Positions 18,904-29,660 are shown, numbered from the stretch's first letter. The stretch is 37,253 nucleotides of DNA from Flavobacteriaceae bacterium (GCA_017856205.1 JAFMFL010000008.1:1-37253), one strand, 5' to 3'. Notes: generated by a model not told the origin, from the letters alone. Numbers and translations are program-made.

Positions 18904-21723
18904 CTACTCTATTGTTAGCTTCGTTTTTACTTCATTGTTCCATAAAAGGGTGTAAGTACCTTTGGGTAAATACGTATTGCCATCGTCTGCAGGTTCTATC
19001 CCTGTTTTATGTTTTCGGTTAAATGATTTCACCATATCTGGCTGCATCACTAAGCCATATGGAATTTTCTGAAGTCCTTTAGATAGCTGAATAGCTTCTT
19101 CGTGAACTACAACTCCTTTTTCAGAAGTCACTGTGAACACACCATCGGTATGATTTTGCGCAAAGAAAGTCCAATTAAATTTTGGCGTGTAGGCGTCATA
19201 CCAAACCCTGCTTTTTTGCCCCCATCTTTTACTGTGCTTTATTTGTTCTGGTTCAAGAATAGCAACAGATTGGGTAAGAAGGTTTGGTATCTGCTGTACC
19301 TCCTCTAATGGCAATATATAAATAGATCGACCGTGTGTTCCCACAAGCAAATCGTTTTCTTCCGTTTGGATAAACAAATCATGAACGGCAACTCGTGGCA
19401 TGTCACTGTCTGCCAAATGCCAATAAGTGCCTTGATTTACACTGATGTACAATCCATTATCTGTTCCAAGATAAAGCAATTGTTCATCTGTGAAATCCTC
19501 CCGAATAACGTTTACGGGAGCATCGGGTAAATTAGAAGAAATGCTTCGCCATGTGGCGCCCAAATCATCCGAAACATACACATAAGGAGTAAAATTATCC
19601 CAGCGGTAGCCGTTTAGTGTAACATAAATCCGAGAGGGGTTATGCGCTGAAAATTGCACCCTGCTCACCCATAAATGCTGAGGCAAATCGTCACTAATAC
19701 ACGACCATGTAGTGCCGCTATCTTTGGTAAAATGGATAAGTCCATCATCTGAACCTACAACAAGTTGTCCAAAAGTAAACGAAGACTCATCAATAGTAGT
19801 AATTGTTCCGTAAGGCACATTCCCTTTTTTTCCTCCTGTGGTTAAGTCGTCAGAAATGGCCACCCATTCATCTCCTTTGTCCATAGAACGATGTAGCTTG
19901 TTGCTGCCCAAATACAAGATGTCGTTGTTGTGTGGGGACAGTAAAATGGGTGTTTGCCAATTAAATCGCAGTGGTGCATCTCCTAATTTATGCTTCGGTT
20001 GAATATATGTGCGTTTATTTTTTTCTCTGTTAATACGAAAATAATTTCCAAACTGATAGCCTGTGTAAACGATATTTGCGTTGCGCTTATCTACTTGAAT
20101 TTGCATGCCATCGCCGCCCATAATATTCGTCCATGCATTGTGTCCCGATTGATGCCATGCTACACTCTCGCGACTGTCATGAGGTGCTTCCCAAACGCCA
20201 TTGTCTTGTAAACCCCCATACACGTGATATGGCTTTTGATTATCAGCATAAACCGTATAAAATTGCCCAACCGATGGCTGATTCGCTTTTATCCAATTTT
20301 TTCCACCATCATAGCTAAGGTTTACACCCCCATCGTTTCCGTTAATGAGATGTTTTGGGTTGTTGGGGTTTATCCAAAGGGCGTGATGATCCACATGAGC
20401 GTTTGGCGCATCTAATGAGCTGAATGTTTTTCCGCCATCGGATGAAGTAAGCATTGGTACGCCGTATATATAAACACGACTGCTATCTGTTGGTGCAACA
20501 TGAATCATTCCAAAATAGTAGCCATAGCTATAATATACATCATCCAAAAAACCTTCGTGGGTTTTTATCCACGACTGTCCGCCGTCTTCACTTTTATATA
20601 CCTGAGCACCTATTACAGGCGTGTCAAACAAATCGGCGTTTGCATCAGTCAAATACAGTGCAATATCCGAAGGTTTTAGGGTGCCATTTAGCACTGCTTT
20701 GCGCATGCTTTCGGCGGTATGTTCTTTAGGAAAATCATTGTCTTTTAAAAAATTGTCGAGTAATTTGGTATCTATTGCCATAAAAGCTTCCAACGAAATC
20801 CCCTCAAAATCTTTTTTTGTCAATTTTTTGCTTGCCTCTTGTTTTAAAGGACGTCTATCTTGATTGTCAACAATAGCATAAACCGTTTGGGCATCAAAAG
20901 CCGCCACGCCAATACGACCAACACCATCGCCTTGAGGAAAACCACTATTTGAGGTAGTTATGCGTTTCCATGAATTACCTCCATCGGTACTTTTGTAAAT
21001 CCCTGACGCACTTCCACTACCCGAAAAATTCCATGCTTTGCGGTCTTTTTCCCAAGCAGCAGCATATTGCACCATAAAATCTTCTGGTGCTGCGCTGATT
21101 TCAATAATTCCAGTAGTGTTATTTAAAGACAATGTTTGCTGCCAAGTTTGTCCTCCATCGATAGATTTATAAATACCTCGAGTAGGGTTTTCAGAGTATA
21201 AATGCCCTGTAACCCCTACAACAACTACGTTGGGGTCGTGAGGGCTGATTTCAATTTTGCCAATATGATGCGCGTCTTCCAACCCCATATGCTGCCAACT
21301 TTTGCCTTTGTCTGTTGATTTTAAGATCCCGATGCCTGCATAGGATGAACGTGAGGCATTGTTTTCGCCCGTTCCAACATAAATTGTATGTGTAGGCCAA
21401 TGCACGGCAATATCTCCGATATTTTGCGTGGGGCTGTTGTCCATGACTGGTGAAAACGTAGTGCCGTTGTTGTTGGTGTACCACAATCCACCAGAGGCAT
21501 AAGCCACATAAAACTCATAGGTTGCGTTTGGATTCACCGCCAAATCGGTCACGCGACCGCTCATTACGCTTGGACCAATATTAGTTAACGGTAATTTAGC
21601 TACAAGCGATTGCGCTATTAATTCATCTATTTTGGTAGTGGTTTGAAGTAATTTAGAAGGCGATGTAGGTTTAGGTTGCCCAAGGGCAACTGCAAATCCA
21701 AGAAGAAATAAGATGTATTTCAT
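18904..21723 (-). CDS. Exported BNR/sortilin (VPS10-like) beta-propeller protein, glycosyl-hydrolase-like
   Basis: Signal peptide MKYILFLLGFAVALGQ from Met at 21723. Repeated Asp-box/BNR motifs: STDKGKSWQH, SIDGGQTWQQ, STDGGNSWKR, SEDGGQSWIK, SYDGGKNWIK, SDDLGATWRS. Confidence 0.9.
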   Translation of the reverse strand: MKYILFLLGFAVALGQPKPTSPSKLLQTTTKIDELIAQSLVAKLPLTNIGPSVMSGRVTDLAVNPNATYEFYVAYASGGLWYTNNNGTTFSPVMDNSPTQNIGDIAVHWPTHTIYVGTGENNASRSSYAGIGILKSTDKGKSWQHMGLEDAHHIGKIEISPHDPNVVVVGVTGHLYSENPTRGIYKSIDGGQTWQQTLSLNNTTGIIEISAAPEDFMVQYAAAWEKDRKAWNFSGSGSASGIYKSTDGGNSWKRITTSNSGFPQGDGVGRIGVAAFDAQTVYAIVDNQDRRPLKQEASKKLTKKDFEGISLEAFMAIDTKLLDNFLKDNDFPKEHTAESMRKAVLNGTLKPSDIALYLTDANADLFDTPVIGAQVYKSEDGGQSWIKTHEGFLDDVYYSYGYYFGMIHVAPTDSSRVYIYGVPMLTSSDGGKTFSSLDAPNAHVDHHALWINPNNPKHLINGNDGGVNLSYDGGKNWIKANQPSVGQFYTVYADNQKPYHVYGGLQDNGVWEAPHDSRESVAWHQSGHNAWTNIMGGDGMQIQVDKRNANIVYTGYQFGNYFRINREKNKRTYIQPKHKLGDAPLRFNWQTPILLSPHNNDILYLGSNKLHRSMDKGDEWVAISDDLTTGGKKGNVPYGTITTIDESSFTFGQLVVGSDDGLIHFTKDSGTTWSCISDDLPQHLWVSRVQFSAHNPSRIYVTLNGYRWDNFTPYVYVSDDLGATWRSISSNLPDAPVNVIREDFTDEQLLYLGTDNGLYISVNQGTYWHLADSDMPRVAVHDLFIQTEENDLLVGTHGRSIYILPLEEVQQIPNLLTQSVAILEPEQIKHSKRWGQKSRVWYDAYTPKFNWTFFAQNHTDGVFTVTSEKGVVVHEEAIQLSKGLQKIPYGLVMQPDMVKSFNRKHKTGIEPADDGNTYLPKGTYTLLWNNEVKTKLTIE

Positions 21724-21764
21724 GGTTTTAATTTTATGTGAATATAATTTTTTTACTTTACGAT

Positions 21765-23048
21765 ATGAAATATACACCACTCCCCGCATCTGTTTTTAGC
21801 CAACACCGCCAACAATTTATGGCACAGCTAAAACCCAATAGTATTGCTGTTTTTAACTCCAATGATATTTACCCCATCAGTGCTGATAGCACCCTGCCCT
21901 TTGCTCAACATCGTGATTTGTTTTACCTCACGGGCATTGACCAGGAAGAAACTGTCCTTATCTTATATCCCGATGCCAAAGACCCCGCACAGCACGAAAT
22001 GGTTTTTGTACGTGAAACCAATGCACATATAGCCATTTGGGAAGGATATAAACTTACCAAAGAAGAAACCACTAAGTTATCGGGAATAGAAACGGTTTTA
22101 TGGACAGATAACTTTGAAAAAACCTTTTTAGAATTAGCAAAACAAGTTGACCACATTTATATCAATACCAACGAACACTACCGCGCTAAGGTAGAAACTC
22201 AAACCAGAGAAGATCGTTTTATTAATTGGTGTAAGGAGCAATTCCCTAAGCACACTTACGAAAAAAGTAATTTTATTTTACAAGCCCTTCGCAGCGTAAA
22301 AGACCCCAAAGAAATTGCGCAAATACAACATGCTTGTGATATTACCGAAAAAGGATTTAGACGTATTTTAAGCTTTGTAAAGCCCGGCGTTTGGGAGCAT
22401 GAAATTGAGGCAGAGTTTGCACATGAGTTTTTGCGTAATCGTTCCAAAGGGTTTGCCTACACGCCCATTATTGCTTCCGGGGCTAACAGTAATGTGTTGC
22501 ACTACATAGAAAATTGCAGACAATGCAAAGAAGGCGATGTACTACTGCTGGATGTTGGTGCCGAGTACGGCAATTATTCCTCAGATATGACAAGGACTAT
22601 ACCTGTCTCTGGACAATTTACCCCACGCCAACGTACTGTTTATGATGCCGTACTTAAAGTGAAAAATGAAGCCACACAATTGCTGCAACCTGGCGTTTTA
22701 TGGAAAGAATTCCACAAAGAAGTGGGCAAACTAATGAGTAGCGCACTGGTGGATTTGGGATTGCTAACAAAAAAAGAAGTTGCCGAAAACGCCGAGGCGT
22801 ATAAAAAATATTTTATGCACGGGACTTCGCATCATTTGGGGCTAGATACTCATGACTACGGATTGCTTGACAAACCCATGCAAGCCAATATGGTATTTAC
22901 GGTAGAGCCCGGAATTTACATTCCGTATGAGGGTTTTGGCATACGCATTGAAGACGATGTTGTGATACAATCTAGTGGTGCGCCTAAAAATCTAATGGCA
23001 AATATTCCCATTAATCCCGATGAAATTGAGGAGTTGATGAACACTTAA
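21765..23048 (+). CDS. Xaa-Pro aminopeptidase (aminopeptidase P, M24B)
   Basis: Aminopeptidase P N-terminal domain (FAQHRDLFYLTGIDQEETVLILYPDA) and M24 metal site (LLLDVGAEYGNYSSDMTRTIPVSG, HGTSHHLGLDTHD, VFTVEPGIYIP, GIRIEDDV). Confidence 0.95.
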   Translation: MKYTPLPASVFSQHRQQFMAQLKPNSIAVFNSNDIYPISADSTLPFAQHRDLFYLTGIDQEETVLILYPDAKDPAQHEMVFVRETNAHIAIWEGYKLTKEETTKLSGIETVLWTDNFEKTFLELAKQVDHIYINTNEHYRAKVETQTREDRFINWCKEQFPKHTYEKSNFILQALRSVKDPKEIAQIQHACDITEKGFRRILSFVKPGVWEHEIEAEFAHEFLRNRSKGFAYTPIIASGANSNVLHYIENCRQCKEGDVLLLDVGAEYGNYSSDMTRTIPVSGQFTPRQRTVYDAVLKVKNEATQLLQPGVLWKEFHKEVGKLMSSALVDLGLLTKKEVAENAEAYKKYFMHGTSHHLGLDTHDYGLLDKPMQANMVFTVEPGIYIPYEGFGIRIEDDVVIQSSGAPKNLMANIPINPDEIEELMNT

Positions 23049-24082
23049 AATGCCTTCCAGCCTTGGGCTTTTAGTGGAATAACTTCATTTCCGCGGGTAA
23101 CCAAGCAAGCCCCGTCTGCTTTTGGAGTCATATGCCCAATAACGCTAAGGTTTGGATTGCCTTTAATCTTGTCGTAGTCTTCTTGTTTTATGGTAAAAAG
23201 CAATTCATAATCTTCACCACCACTTAAGGCAATGGTTGTACTGTCTATGTTAAACTCCTCGCAAACAGCAATAAACTGTGGATCTAGGGGAATTTTGTCT
23301 TCGTATAATCGACACCCCAAATCGCTTTGGGTACACAAATGCAATACTTCAGAAGAGAGTCCGTCACTGATATCAATCATAGATGTTGGCACTACACCCA
23401 ACTTTTCAAAAAGAGTAACAATGTCTTTTCTGGCTTCGGGTTTGAGCTGACGTTCCACCAAATAGGTGTAGGGGTCTAAATCGGGTTGGTGGTTGGGGTT
23501 GGCTTTAAACACTTCATTTTCACGCGCCAATACTTGTAAGCCCATATAGGCAGCACCCAAATCGCCCGAAACTACCAAAAGCTCACTTTCGGTGGCACCG
23601 CTGCGTTTTACAACTCCTGTTTTAGGCGCCACACCAACTGCCGTAACCGAAAGTTGTAGTCCCTGTTTGGAAGATGTGGTATCACCACCCACTAAGTCTA
23701 CGCCATAGGTTTTGCACGCCAAATGCACCCCTGCATACAATTCCTCCAATGCCTCCAGCGTAAATCGGTTGGAAACCGCCAACGACACTAACACTTGCGT
23801 TGCTTGTGCATTCATGGCATAAATATCTGACAGGTTCACCACCACCGCTTTATACCCCAAATGCTTCAGCGGCATATAGCCCAAATCAAAGTGAACGCCC
23901 TCGACTAACATATCCGTACTAACAACAGTTTCACCATCGTGCTTTAATACAGCTGCATCGTCTCCGATGCTGAGTTTTGTAGAAGGCAAGGTTGCTTTTG
24001 CTGCTTTCGTAAGATGCTCAATAAGGGCAAACTCGCCGAACGATTCCAACGTGGTTTTGGAAGGTTTTTGGTCTTCAATCAT
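23045..24082 (-). CDS. thiL: Thiamine-phosphate kinase
   Basis: GDDAAVLKHDGETVVSTDMLVEGVHFDL, VVNLSDIYAMNAQATQVLVSLAV, VGGDTTSS, MIDISDGLSSEVLHL. Confidence 0.96.
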   Translation of the reverse strand: MIEDQKPSKTTLESFGEFALIEHLTKAAKATLPSTKLSIGDDAAVLKHDGETVVSTDMLVEGVHFDLGYMPLKHLGYKAVVVNLSDIYAMNAQATQVLVSLAVSNRFTLEALEELYAGVHLACKTYGVDLVGGDTTSSKQGLQLSVTAVGVAPKTGVVKRSGATESELLVVSGDLGAAYMGLQVLARENEVFKANPNHQPDLDPYTYLVERQLKPEARKDIVTLFEKLGVVPTSMIDISDGLSSEVLHLCTQSDLGCRLYEDKIPLDPQFIAVCEEFNIDSTTIALSGGEDYELLFTIKQEDYDKIKGNPNLSVIGHMTPKADGACLVTRGNEVIPLKAQGWKAF

Positions 24083-24086
24083 GGCG

Positions 24087-24094
24087 CAAACTTA
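24087..24094 (-). promoter_or_regulatory. -7 element TAAGTTTG immediately upstream of the thiL start
   Basis: Minus strand reads TAAGTTTGCGCCATG; box ends 4 nt before the ATG. Confidence 0.5.
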
Positions 24095-24170
24095 GCGTAT
24101 TTTGTTGTGATGTGTTTTTGCACACAAGCAATGTTTTATTGCGCTATTTGTAAACCCTATAACATTACTA

Positions 24171-24199
24171 TTGTATCCTCGTGAAATGTGGTATATTTG
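24171..24199 (+). promoter_or_regulatory. Bacteroidota promoter for the suf operon: TTG-N18-TATATTTG
   Basis: TTG at 24171-24173, TATATTTG at 24192-24199, ATG at 24227. Confidence 0.65.
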
Positions 24200-24226
24200 T
24201 ACTTTGGAATTAATCCAAATAAGGCT

Positions 24227-24556
24227 ATGATTAAAGTTTCTCCAGAGGCTCGAGACCAAGTGGTGCAGATGATGCAACAGGATGGCGTTAACACGCAGTC
24301 GCACTTTGTGCGCGTGGGTGTCAAAAGCGGCGGATGCTCAGGCTTGTCTTACGAGCTCACTTTTGATGAAGCGCTTAGTGATAACGATAAAGTTTTTGAG
24401 GACAATGACGTGCGCATTGTAGTTGATAAAAAAAGCTTTTTATATCTTGTAGGAACTACCCTCGAATATTCGGGAGGATTAAACGGCAAAGGATTTGTAT
24501 TTAACAATCCGAATGCCAACAGAACGTGTGGGTGCGGCGAAAGTTTTTCGCTTTAA
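24227..24556 (+). CDS. HesB/IscA/SufA-type iron-sulfur assembly protein
   Basis: MIKVSPEARDQVV...RVGVKSGGCSGLSYELTF...NPNANRTCGCGESFSL; conserved Cys and CGCGxSF. Start refined to ATG 24227 because the ORF-track start lies in the promoter. Confidence 0.94.
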   Translation: MIKVSPEARDQVVQMMQQDGVNTQSHFVRVGVKSGGCSGLSYELTFDEALSDNDKVFEDNDVRIVVDKKSFLYLVGTTLEYSGGLNGKGFVFNNPNANRTCGCGESFSL

Positions 24557-24565
24557 AAAATTGCT

Positions 24566-26011
24566 ATGGCATACACAGAAGAAGAATTAAAAAAAGAACT
24601 CGAAACCAAAGAGTACGAATACGGTTTTTACACCGATATTGAGTCGGATACGTTTCCTGTGGGATTAAACGAAGACGTGATTCGAGCTATTTCGGCACGC
24701 AAAAACGAGCCGCAATGGATGCTCAAATGGCGGTTGGAAGCCTATGAAAAATTCCTTCAAATGGAAGAGCCCGACTGGGCAAACGTAAACTATCCTAAAC
24801 CCAATTTGCAAGAAATCGCCTATTACTCTGCACCAAAGACAAAAGCCAAATACGACAGTTTGGACGAAGTAGATCCCGAACTGCTACAAACTTTTGAGAA
24901 ACTAGGCATTTCACTAGAAGAACAAAAACGATTGGCGGGCGTAGCGGTAGATATTGTGATGGACTCCGTATCGGTAGCCACCACATTTAAAGATACGTTG
25001 GCAGAAAAAGGCATTATTTTCTGTTCCATTTCGGAAGCCATTCAAGAACATCCCGAATTGGTACAAAAATACATTGGCACCGTAATTCCCCGAACTGATA
25101 ATTATTACGCTGCGCTCAATTCTGCTGTTTTCTCTGATGGTTCATTTTGCTACATCCCCAAAGGGGTGCATTGTCCTATGGAGCTTTCTACCTATTTCCG
25201 CATCAATCAAGCAGGGACTGGGCAATTTGAACGCACACTTGTCATTGCAGATGAAGGTAGTTATGTAAGTTATTTGGAAGGCTGTACGGCACCTGCCAGA
25301 GACGAAAACCAACTACACGCAGCTGTGGTAGAACTCATTGCGCTTGACGATGCTGAAATCAAATATTCTACCGTACAAAATTGGTTTCCAGGAGATAAAG
25401 ACGGTAATGGTGGTGTATTTAATTTTGTGACCAAACGTGGGATTTGTCACGAGCGTTCCAAAATTTCATGGACACAAGTGGAAACAGGCTCAGCGGTGAC
25501 ATGGAAATATCCGTCATGTATTTTGAAAGGTAACGATAGCATTGGTGAATTCTATTCCATTGCGCTTACCAACAATTACCAACAAGCGGATACGGGTACC
25601 AAAATGATTCATTTGGGCAAACGCACCAAAAGCACCATCATTTCTAAAGGGATTTCTGCTGGACACTCCCAAAACAGCTACCGCGGATTGGTAAAAGTGG
25701 GGGCAAATGCCAAAAATTCACGGAATTTTTCGCAGTGCGATTCGCTTCTTATGGGGAATAAATGTGGGGCGCATACTTTTCCGTACATTGAAGCCAAAAG
25801 TAAAACCGCCAAAATAGAACACGAAGCCACCACCAGTAAAATTGGAGAAGACCAAATTTTCTACTGTAACCAACGTGGCATTGATACCGAAAAAGCCATT
25901 GCCCTTATTGTAAATGGTTTTAGCAAAGAAGTATTGAATAAACTACCAATGGAGTTTGCTGTGGAAGCGCAAAAACTACTCGAAATTTCACTCGAAGGCT
26001 CTGTTGGATAA
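24566..26011 (+). CDS. sufB: Fe-S cluster assembly protein SufB
   Basis: [85 protein letters not shown]. Confidence 0.97.
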   Translation: MAYTEEELKKELETKEYEYGFYTDIESDTFPVGLNEDVIRAISARKNEPQWMLKWRLEAYEKFLQMEEPDWANVNYPKPNLQEIAYYSAPKTKAKYDSLDEVDPELLQTFEKLGISLEEQKRLAGVAVDIVMDSVSVATTFKDTLAEKGIIFCSISEAIQEHPELVQKYIGTVIPRTDNYYAALNSAVFSDGSFCYIPKGVHCPMELSTYFRINQAGTGQFERTLVIADEGSYVSYLEGCTAPARDENQLHAAVVELIALDDAEIKYSTVQNWFPGDKDGNGGVFNFVTKRGICHERSKISWTQVETGSAVTWKYPSCILKGNDSIGEFYSIALTNNYQQADTGTKMIHLGKRTKSTIISKGISAGHSQNSYRGLVKVGANAKNSRNFSQCDSLLMGNKCGAHTFPYIEAKSKTAKIEHEATTSKIGEDQIFYCNQRGIDTEKAIALIVNGFSKEVLNKLPMEFAVEAQKLLEISLEGSVG

Positions 26012-26021
26012 ATCCTAAATC

Positions 26022-26375
26022 ATGAGAACATTATTTTTAATTTTACTTATAGCTTTTGCTACTGCTTGTACGCAATCGTCCAAAAAAACAGATACAAATC
26101 CACAGTTTTACGGTGAGTTTTTATACCTGGCAGATGCCGCTGTGCTAAACACAGGCACGGAGATTTATGGCGTCATTATTGATGAAAAGATGCATGAGTT
26201 ACACGACTTATGTAGCCCACTAAAACGCGATGAATTCGATATGATTGCGGTTTATGTCAAAGGAAAAGTAGAAAATAAAAATCCTGACGAAGAAGGTTGG
26301 GACAAACGCATTAAAATAACATCGATAGATTCACTTGTAAATCCTACCGATAATTCCATTCTCAAACCCAATTAA
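26022..26375 (+). CDS. Uncharacterised small lipoprotein embedded in the suf operon
   Basis: Lipoprotein signal MRTLFLILLIAFATAC with a 117-aa body, no recognised family. Starts 10 nt after sufB and ends 3 nt before sufC. Confidence 0.8.
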   Translation: MRTLFLILLIAFATACTQSSKKTDTNPQFYGEFLYLADAAVLNTGTEIYGVIIDEKMHELHDLCSPLKRDEFDMIAVYVKGKVENKNPDEEGWDKRIKITSIDSLVNPTDNSILKPN

Positions 26376-26378
26376 CTT

Positions 26379-27125
26379 ATGCTAAGCATAGACAATTTAC
26401 ATGCCGGTTGCGAAGGCAAAACCATCCTTCAGGGGATTAACTTAGACGTGAAACCTGGTGAAGTACACGCCATTATGGGGCCTAACGGTTCGGGTAAAAG
26501 TACCCTTTCAACAGTAATTGCCGGACATGAAGAATACGATATTTCACAAGGAAGTATTTTGTTTGACGGGGAAGATATTGCCGAACTTAGCGCAGACGAA
26601 CGTGCACACAAAGGCATCTTTTTGTCGTTTCAATACCCTGTGGAAATTCCTGGCGTTTCGGTAACTAATTTTATCAAAACAGCTATCAATCAAACTCGAA
26701 AAGCGCAAGGGCTTGATGACATGCCTGCCAACGAAATGCTAAAGAAAATCCGTGAAAAAGCGGCACTTTTAGAAATCGATTCACGGTTTTTGTCCCGCTC
26801 ACTCAACGAAGGGTTTTCGGGGGGTGAAAAAAAACGCAACGAAATTTTTCAAATGGCAATGCTTGAACCCAAACTTGCCATTTTGGACGAAACGGATTCG
26901 GGGCTTGATATTGATGCGCTACGCATTGTGGCAAATGGCGTAAACAAACTCAAAGGCAAAGACAACGCCATTGTGGTTATTACGCACTATCAGCGTTTAT
27001 TGGATTATATTGTTCCTGACTTCGTACATGTATTGCACGAGGGCAGAATTGTAAAATCGGGAACTAAGGAATTGGCTTTAGAGCTTGAAGAAAAAGGCTA
27101 CGACTGGATAAAGCAAGGTGCATAA
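26379..27125 (+). CDS. sufC: Fe-S cluster assembly ATPase SufC
   Basis: Walker [10 protein letters not shown], signature [11 protein letters not shown], Walker [13 protein letters not shown]. Confidence 0.97.
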   Translation: MLSIDNLHAGCEGKTILQGINLDVKPGEVHAIMGPNGSGKSTLSTVIAGHEEYDISQGSILFDGEDIAELSADERAHKGIFLSFQYPVEIPGVSVTNFIKTAINQTRKAQGLDDMPANEMLKKIREKAALLEIDSRFLSRSLNEGFSGGEKKRNEIFQMAMLEPKLAILDETDSGLDIDALRIVANGVNKLKGKDNAIVVITHYQRLLDYIVPDFVHVLHEGRIVKSGTKELALELEEKGYDWIKQGA

Positions 27126-28441
27126 TGGATTTAAAAGAAACCTTATTGTCTTCCTATTTGGCGTTTGACGCTCAAGATGGTCCGCAGCGCAAACTACAAG
27201 ATCAGCGTGCGGCTGCCATTGAGGTGTTTGAACAGCAAGGGTTTCCAACCAATAAACAAGAGGATTGGAAATATACTTCCTTGCGAAATCTTACGAAAAA
27301 CCTGTTTTCGGTGTTTCCTAAAGAGGAAGTAAACTTAACGATTGAAGACATAAAGCCTTACATTTTACAAGACGTTGACACCTATAAAATTGTGTTTGTA
27401 GATGGTGTTTACAACGCTTATTTGTCTGAAACAACCCACGAAGGTGTGGACATTTGTTTGCTTTCTGCCGCCTTAACCAAGCGCAAATATGCCCCTGTAA
27501 TCAAAAAATATTTTAACCAAATTGCTGAAAAAGAAGAATCGCTTACGGCACTGAACACAGCCTTTACTAAAGAAGGCGCATACATTTATGTGCCCGAAGG
27601 AAAAGTGGTAGAAAAACCAGTCCAAATTATTCATTTTGCCACTGACAAAAATCCAAATTTGTTGCTGCAACCACGCAACCTGATTGTGTTGGAAAAAAAT
27701 GCTGAAGTGCAAATCGTGGAGCGCCATCAAAGTTTGACAAATGGTGCTGCGTTTACCAATGTGGTTACCGAAATTTTTACGGAACAAAACGCCCAATTGG
27801 ATTACTACAAAATTCAAAACGATCATACGGAAGCATCGCTGATTGATAGCACCTATATTTCGCAGCAAAAACACAGTCATGCCAAAGTCCATACGTTTTC
27901 CTTTGGCGGCAAGCTCACGCGCAACAACCTAAATTTCTACCACAAAGCTCCTGAAATCAATTCCACCATGAAGGGCATCACGCTTATTGAAGGAAAGCAA
28001 TTTGTGGATCATCATACGCTTGTGCATCACGCCCACCCCAACAGCAAAAGTCATCAAGACTACAAAGGTATTTTTGCCGAAAATGCCACAGGAGTTTTTA
28101 ATGGAAAAATTATTGTAGAAAAAGAGGCGCAAAAGACCAATGCGTTCCAACAAAACAACAACATTTTGATGGACGATAAGGCAAGTATTAACACCAAACC
28201 ACAACTTGAGATTTTTGCAGACGACGTGAAATGTAGCCACGGTTGTACGATTGGTCAATTGGATGAGGATGCACTCTTCTACCTCCAAACACGTGGTATT
28301 CCCAAAAAGGAAGCACGCGGATTGCTTACCTATGCCTTTGCAAACAATGTGCTGCAAAGTGTCCAAATTGATTCTGTAAAAAAGCGTATCAACAAATTGA
28401 TAGCTAACAAATTGGGTGTAAATATTGGATTTGATGTTTGA
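27125..28441 (+). CDS. sufD: Fe-S cluster assembly protein SufD
   Basis: SufBD core near the C-terminus: DDKASINTKPQLEIFADDVKCSHGCTIGQLDEDALFYLQTRGIPKKEARGLLTYAFA. Confidence 0.96.
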   Translation: MDLKETLLSSYLAFDAQDGPQRKLQDQRAAAIEVFEQQGFPTNKQEDWKYTSLRNLTKNLFSVFPKEEVNLTIEDIKPYILQDVDTYKIVFVDGVYNAYLSETTHEGVDICLLSAALTKRKYAPVIKKYFNQIAEKEESLTALNTAFTKEGAYIYVPEGKVVEKPVQIIHFATDKNPNLLLQPRNLIVLEKNAEVQIVERHQSLTNGAAFTNVVTEIFTEQNAQLDYYKIQNDHTEASLIDSTYISQQKHSHAKVHTFSFGGKLTRNNLNFYHKAPEINSTMKGITLIEGKQFVDHHTLVHHAHPNSKSHQDYKGIFAENATGVFNGKIIVEKEAQKTNAFQQNNNILMDDKASINTKPQLEIFADDVKCSHGCTIGQLDEDALFYLQTRGIPKKEARGLLTYAFANNVLQSVQIDSVKKRINKLIANKLGVNIGFDV

Positions 28442-29660
28442 GACTTCGCTTGATTTAGCGCAAATTCGAAACGACTTTCCCATTTTGCATCGTGAGGTAA
28501 ACGGTCAACCGTTGGTGTATTTGGATAATGCAGCAACCTCGCAAACACCTCTTCCTGTAATCAACGCCATAAGCGATTATTACAAACACACCAACGCCAA
28601 CATTCATAGAGGCGTTCACGCATTAAGCCAAGAGGCAACAGATCAATTTGAAGCGGCAAGACAAAAAATTCAAAAGCATTTTAATGCGGCAAAAGCCCAT
28701 GAAATTATATTGACTTCTGGGACAACGCATGCCATCAATTTGGTAGCAAACGGATTTGCTTCGCTGCTTAAGCAAGGAGACGAACTTATCGTATCTGCCT
28801 TAGAACATCACGCCAATATTGTGCCCTGGCAAATGCTTTGTGAGCGCACGGGGGCAACGCTCAACGTTATTCCGATGACGGACGAAGGAACGCTTGACAT
28901 AGAAGCCTTTGATGCTTTGGTAAATTCCAAAACCAAAGTGGTGTTTGTAAATCATGTTTCTAACGCACTTGGCATTATCAACCCCATAGAACACATTATT
29001 GAAAAAACGCACGCGGTAGGAGCTGCCGTACTTATAGACGGCGCACAAGCAACGCCGCATTTGGTTCCCGATGTGCAAGCCCTAGATGCAGATTTTTATA
29101 CCACCTCTGCGCATAAAATTTGCGGTCCAACAGGAATTGGTATGCTTTATGGAAAGGAGGAATGGTTGCGAAAGCTTCCCCCTTATCAAGGTGGTGGTGA
29201 AATGATAGACCAAGTAACTTTTGAAAAAACAACTTATGCCGATTTGCCACATAAGTTTGAAGCGGGCACGCCAAACATTGCAGGTGGTGTTGGTTTTGGT
29301 ACAGCTATAGATTATATGAATAGCATTGGATTTGACGCCATTGCAGCCCATGAAAACAATTTGCTTCAACATGCCACAGATAAGCTAAAGCAAATTGATG
29401 GCTTGCGTATTTATGGCGATGTGTCAAATAAGGTTGCTGTTATTTCATTTAATGTTGACGGCCTGCATCCTTACGACATTGGCACATTGTTAGATAAAAT
29501 GGGCATTGCCGTGCGCACAGGGCATCATTGTTGCCAACCGATTATGGATTTTTACCAAATTCCAGGAACGGTGCGGGCATCGTTTGCCTTTTACAATACC
29601 CACGAAGAAGTAGAACGATTTGTAACTGGCGTTGAAAAAGCAGTTAGTATGTTGCGTTAA
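28434..29660 (+). CDS. sufS: Cysteine desulfurase SufS
   Basis: PLVYLDNAATSQTP, TSGTTHAINLVANG, DGAQATPHLVPDVQALDADFYTTSAHKICGPTGIGMLYGK (PLP Lys), RTGHHCCQPIMDFY. Start ATG 28434 overlaps the sufD stop. Confidence 0.97.
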   Translation: MFETSLDLAQIRNDFPILHREVNGQPLVYLDNAATSQTPLPVINAISDYYKHTNANIHRGVHALSQEATDQFEAARQKIQKHFNAAKAHEIILTSGTTHAINLVANGFASLLKQGDELIVSALEHHANIVPWQMLCERTGATLNVIPMTDEGTLDIEAFDALVNSKTKVVFVNHVSNALGIINPIEHIIEKTHAVGAAVLIDGAQATPHLVPDVQALDADFYTTSAHKICGPTGIGMLYGKEEWLRKLPPYQGGGEMIDQVTFEKTTYADLPHKFEAGTPNIAGGVGFGTAIDYMNSIGFDAIAAHENNLLQHATDKLKQIDGLRIYGDVSNKVAVISFNVDGLHPYDIGTLLDKMGIAVRTGHHCCQPIMDFYQIPGTVRASFAFYNTHEEVERFVTGVEKAVSMLR

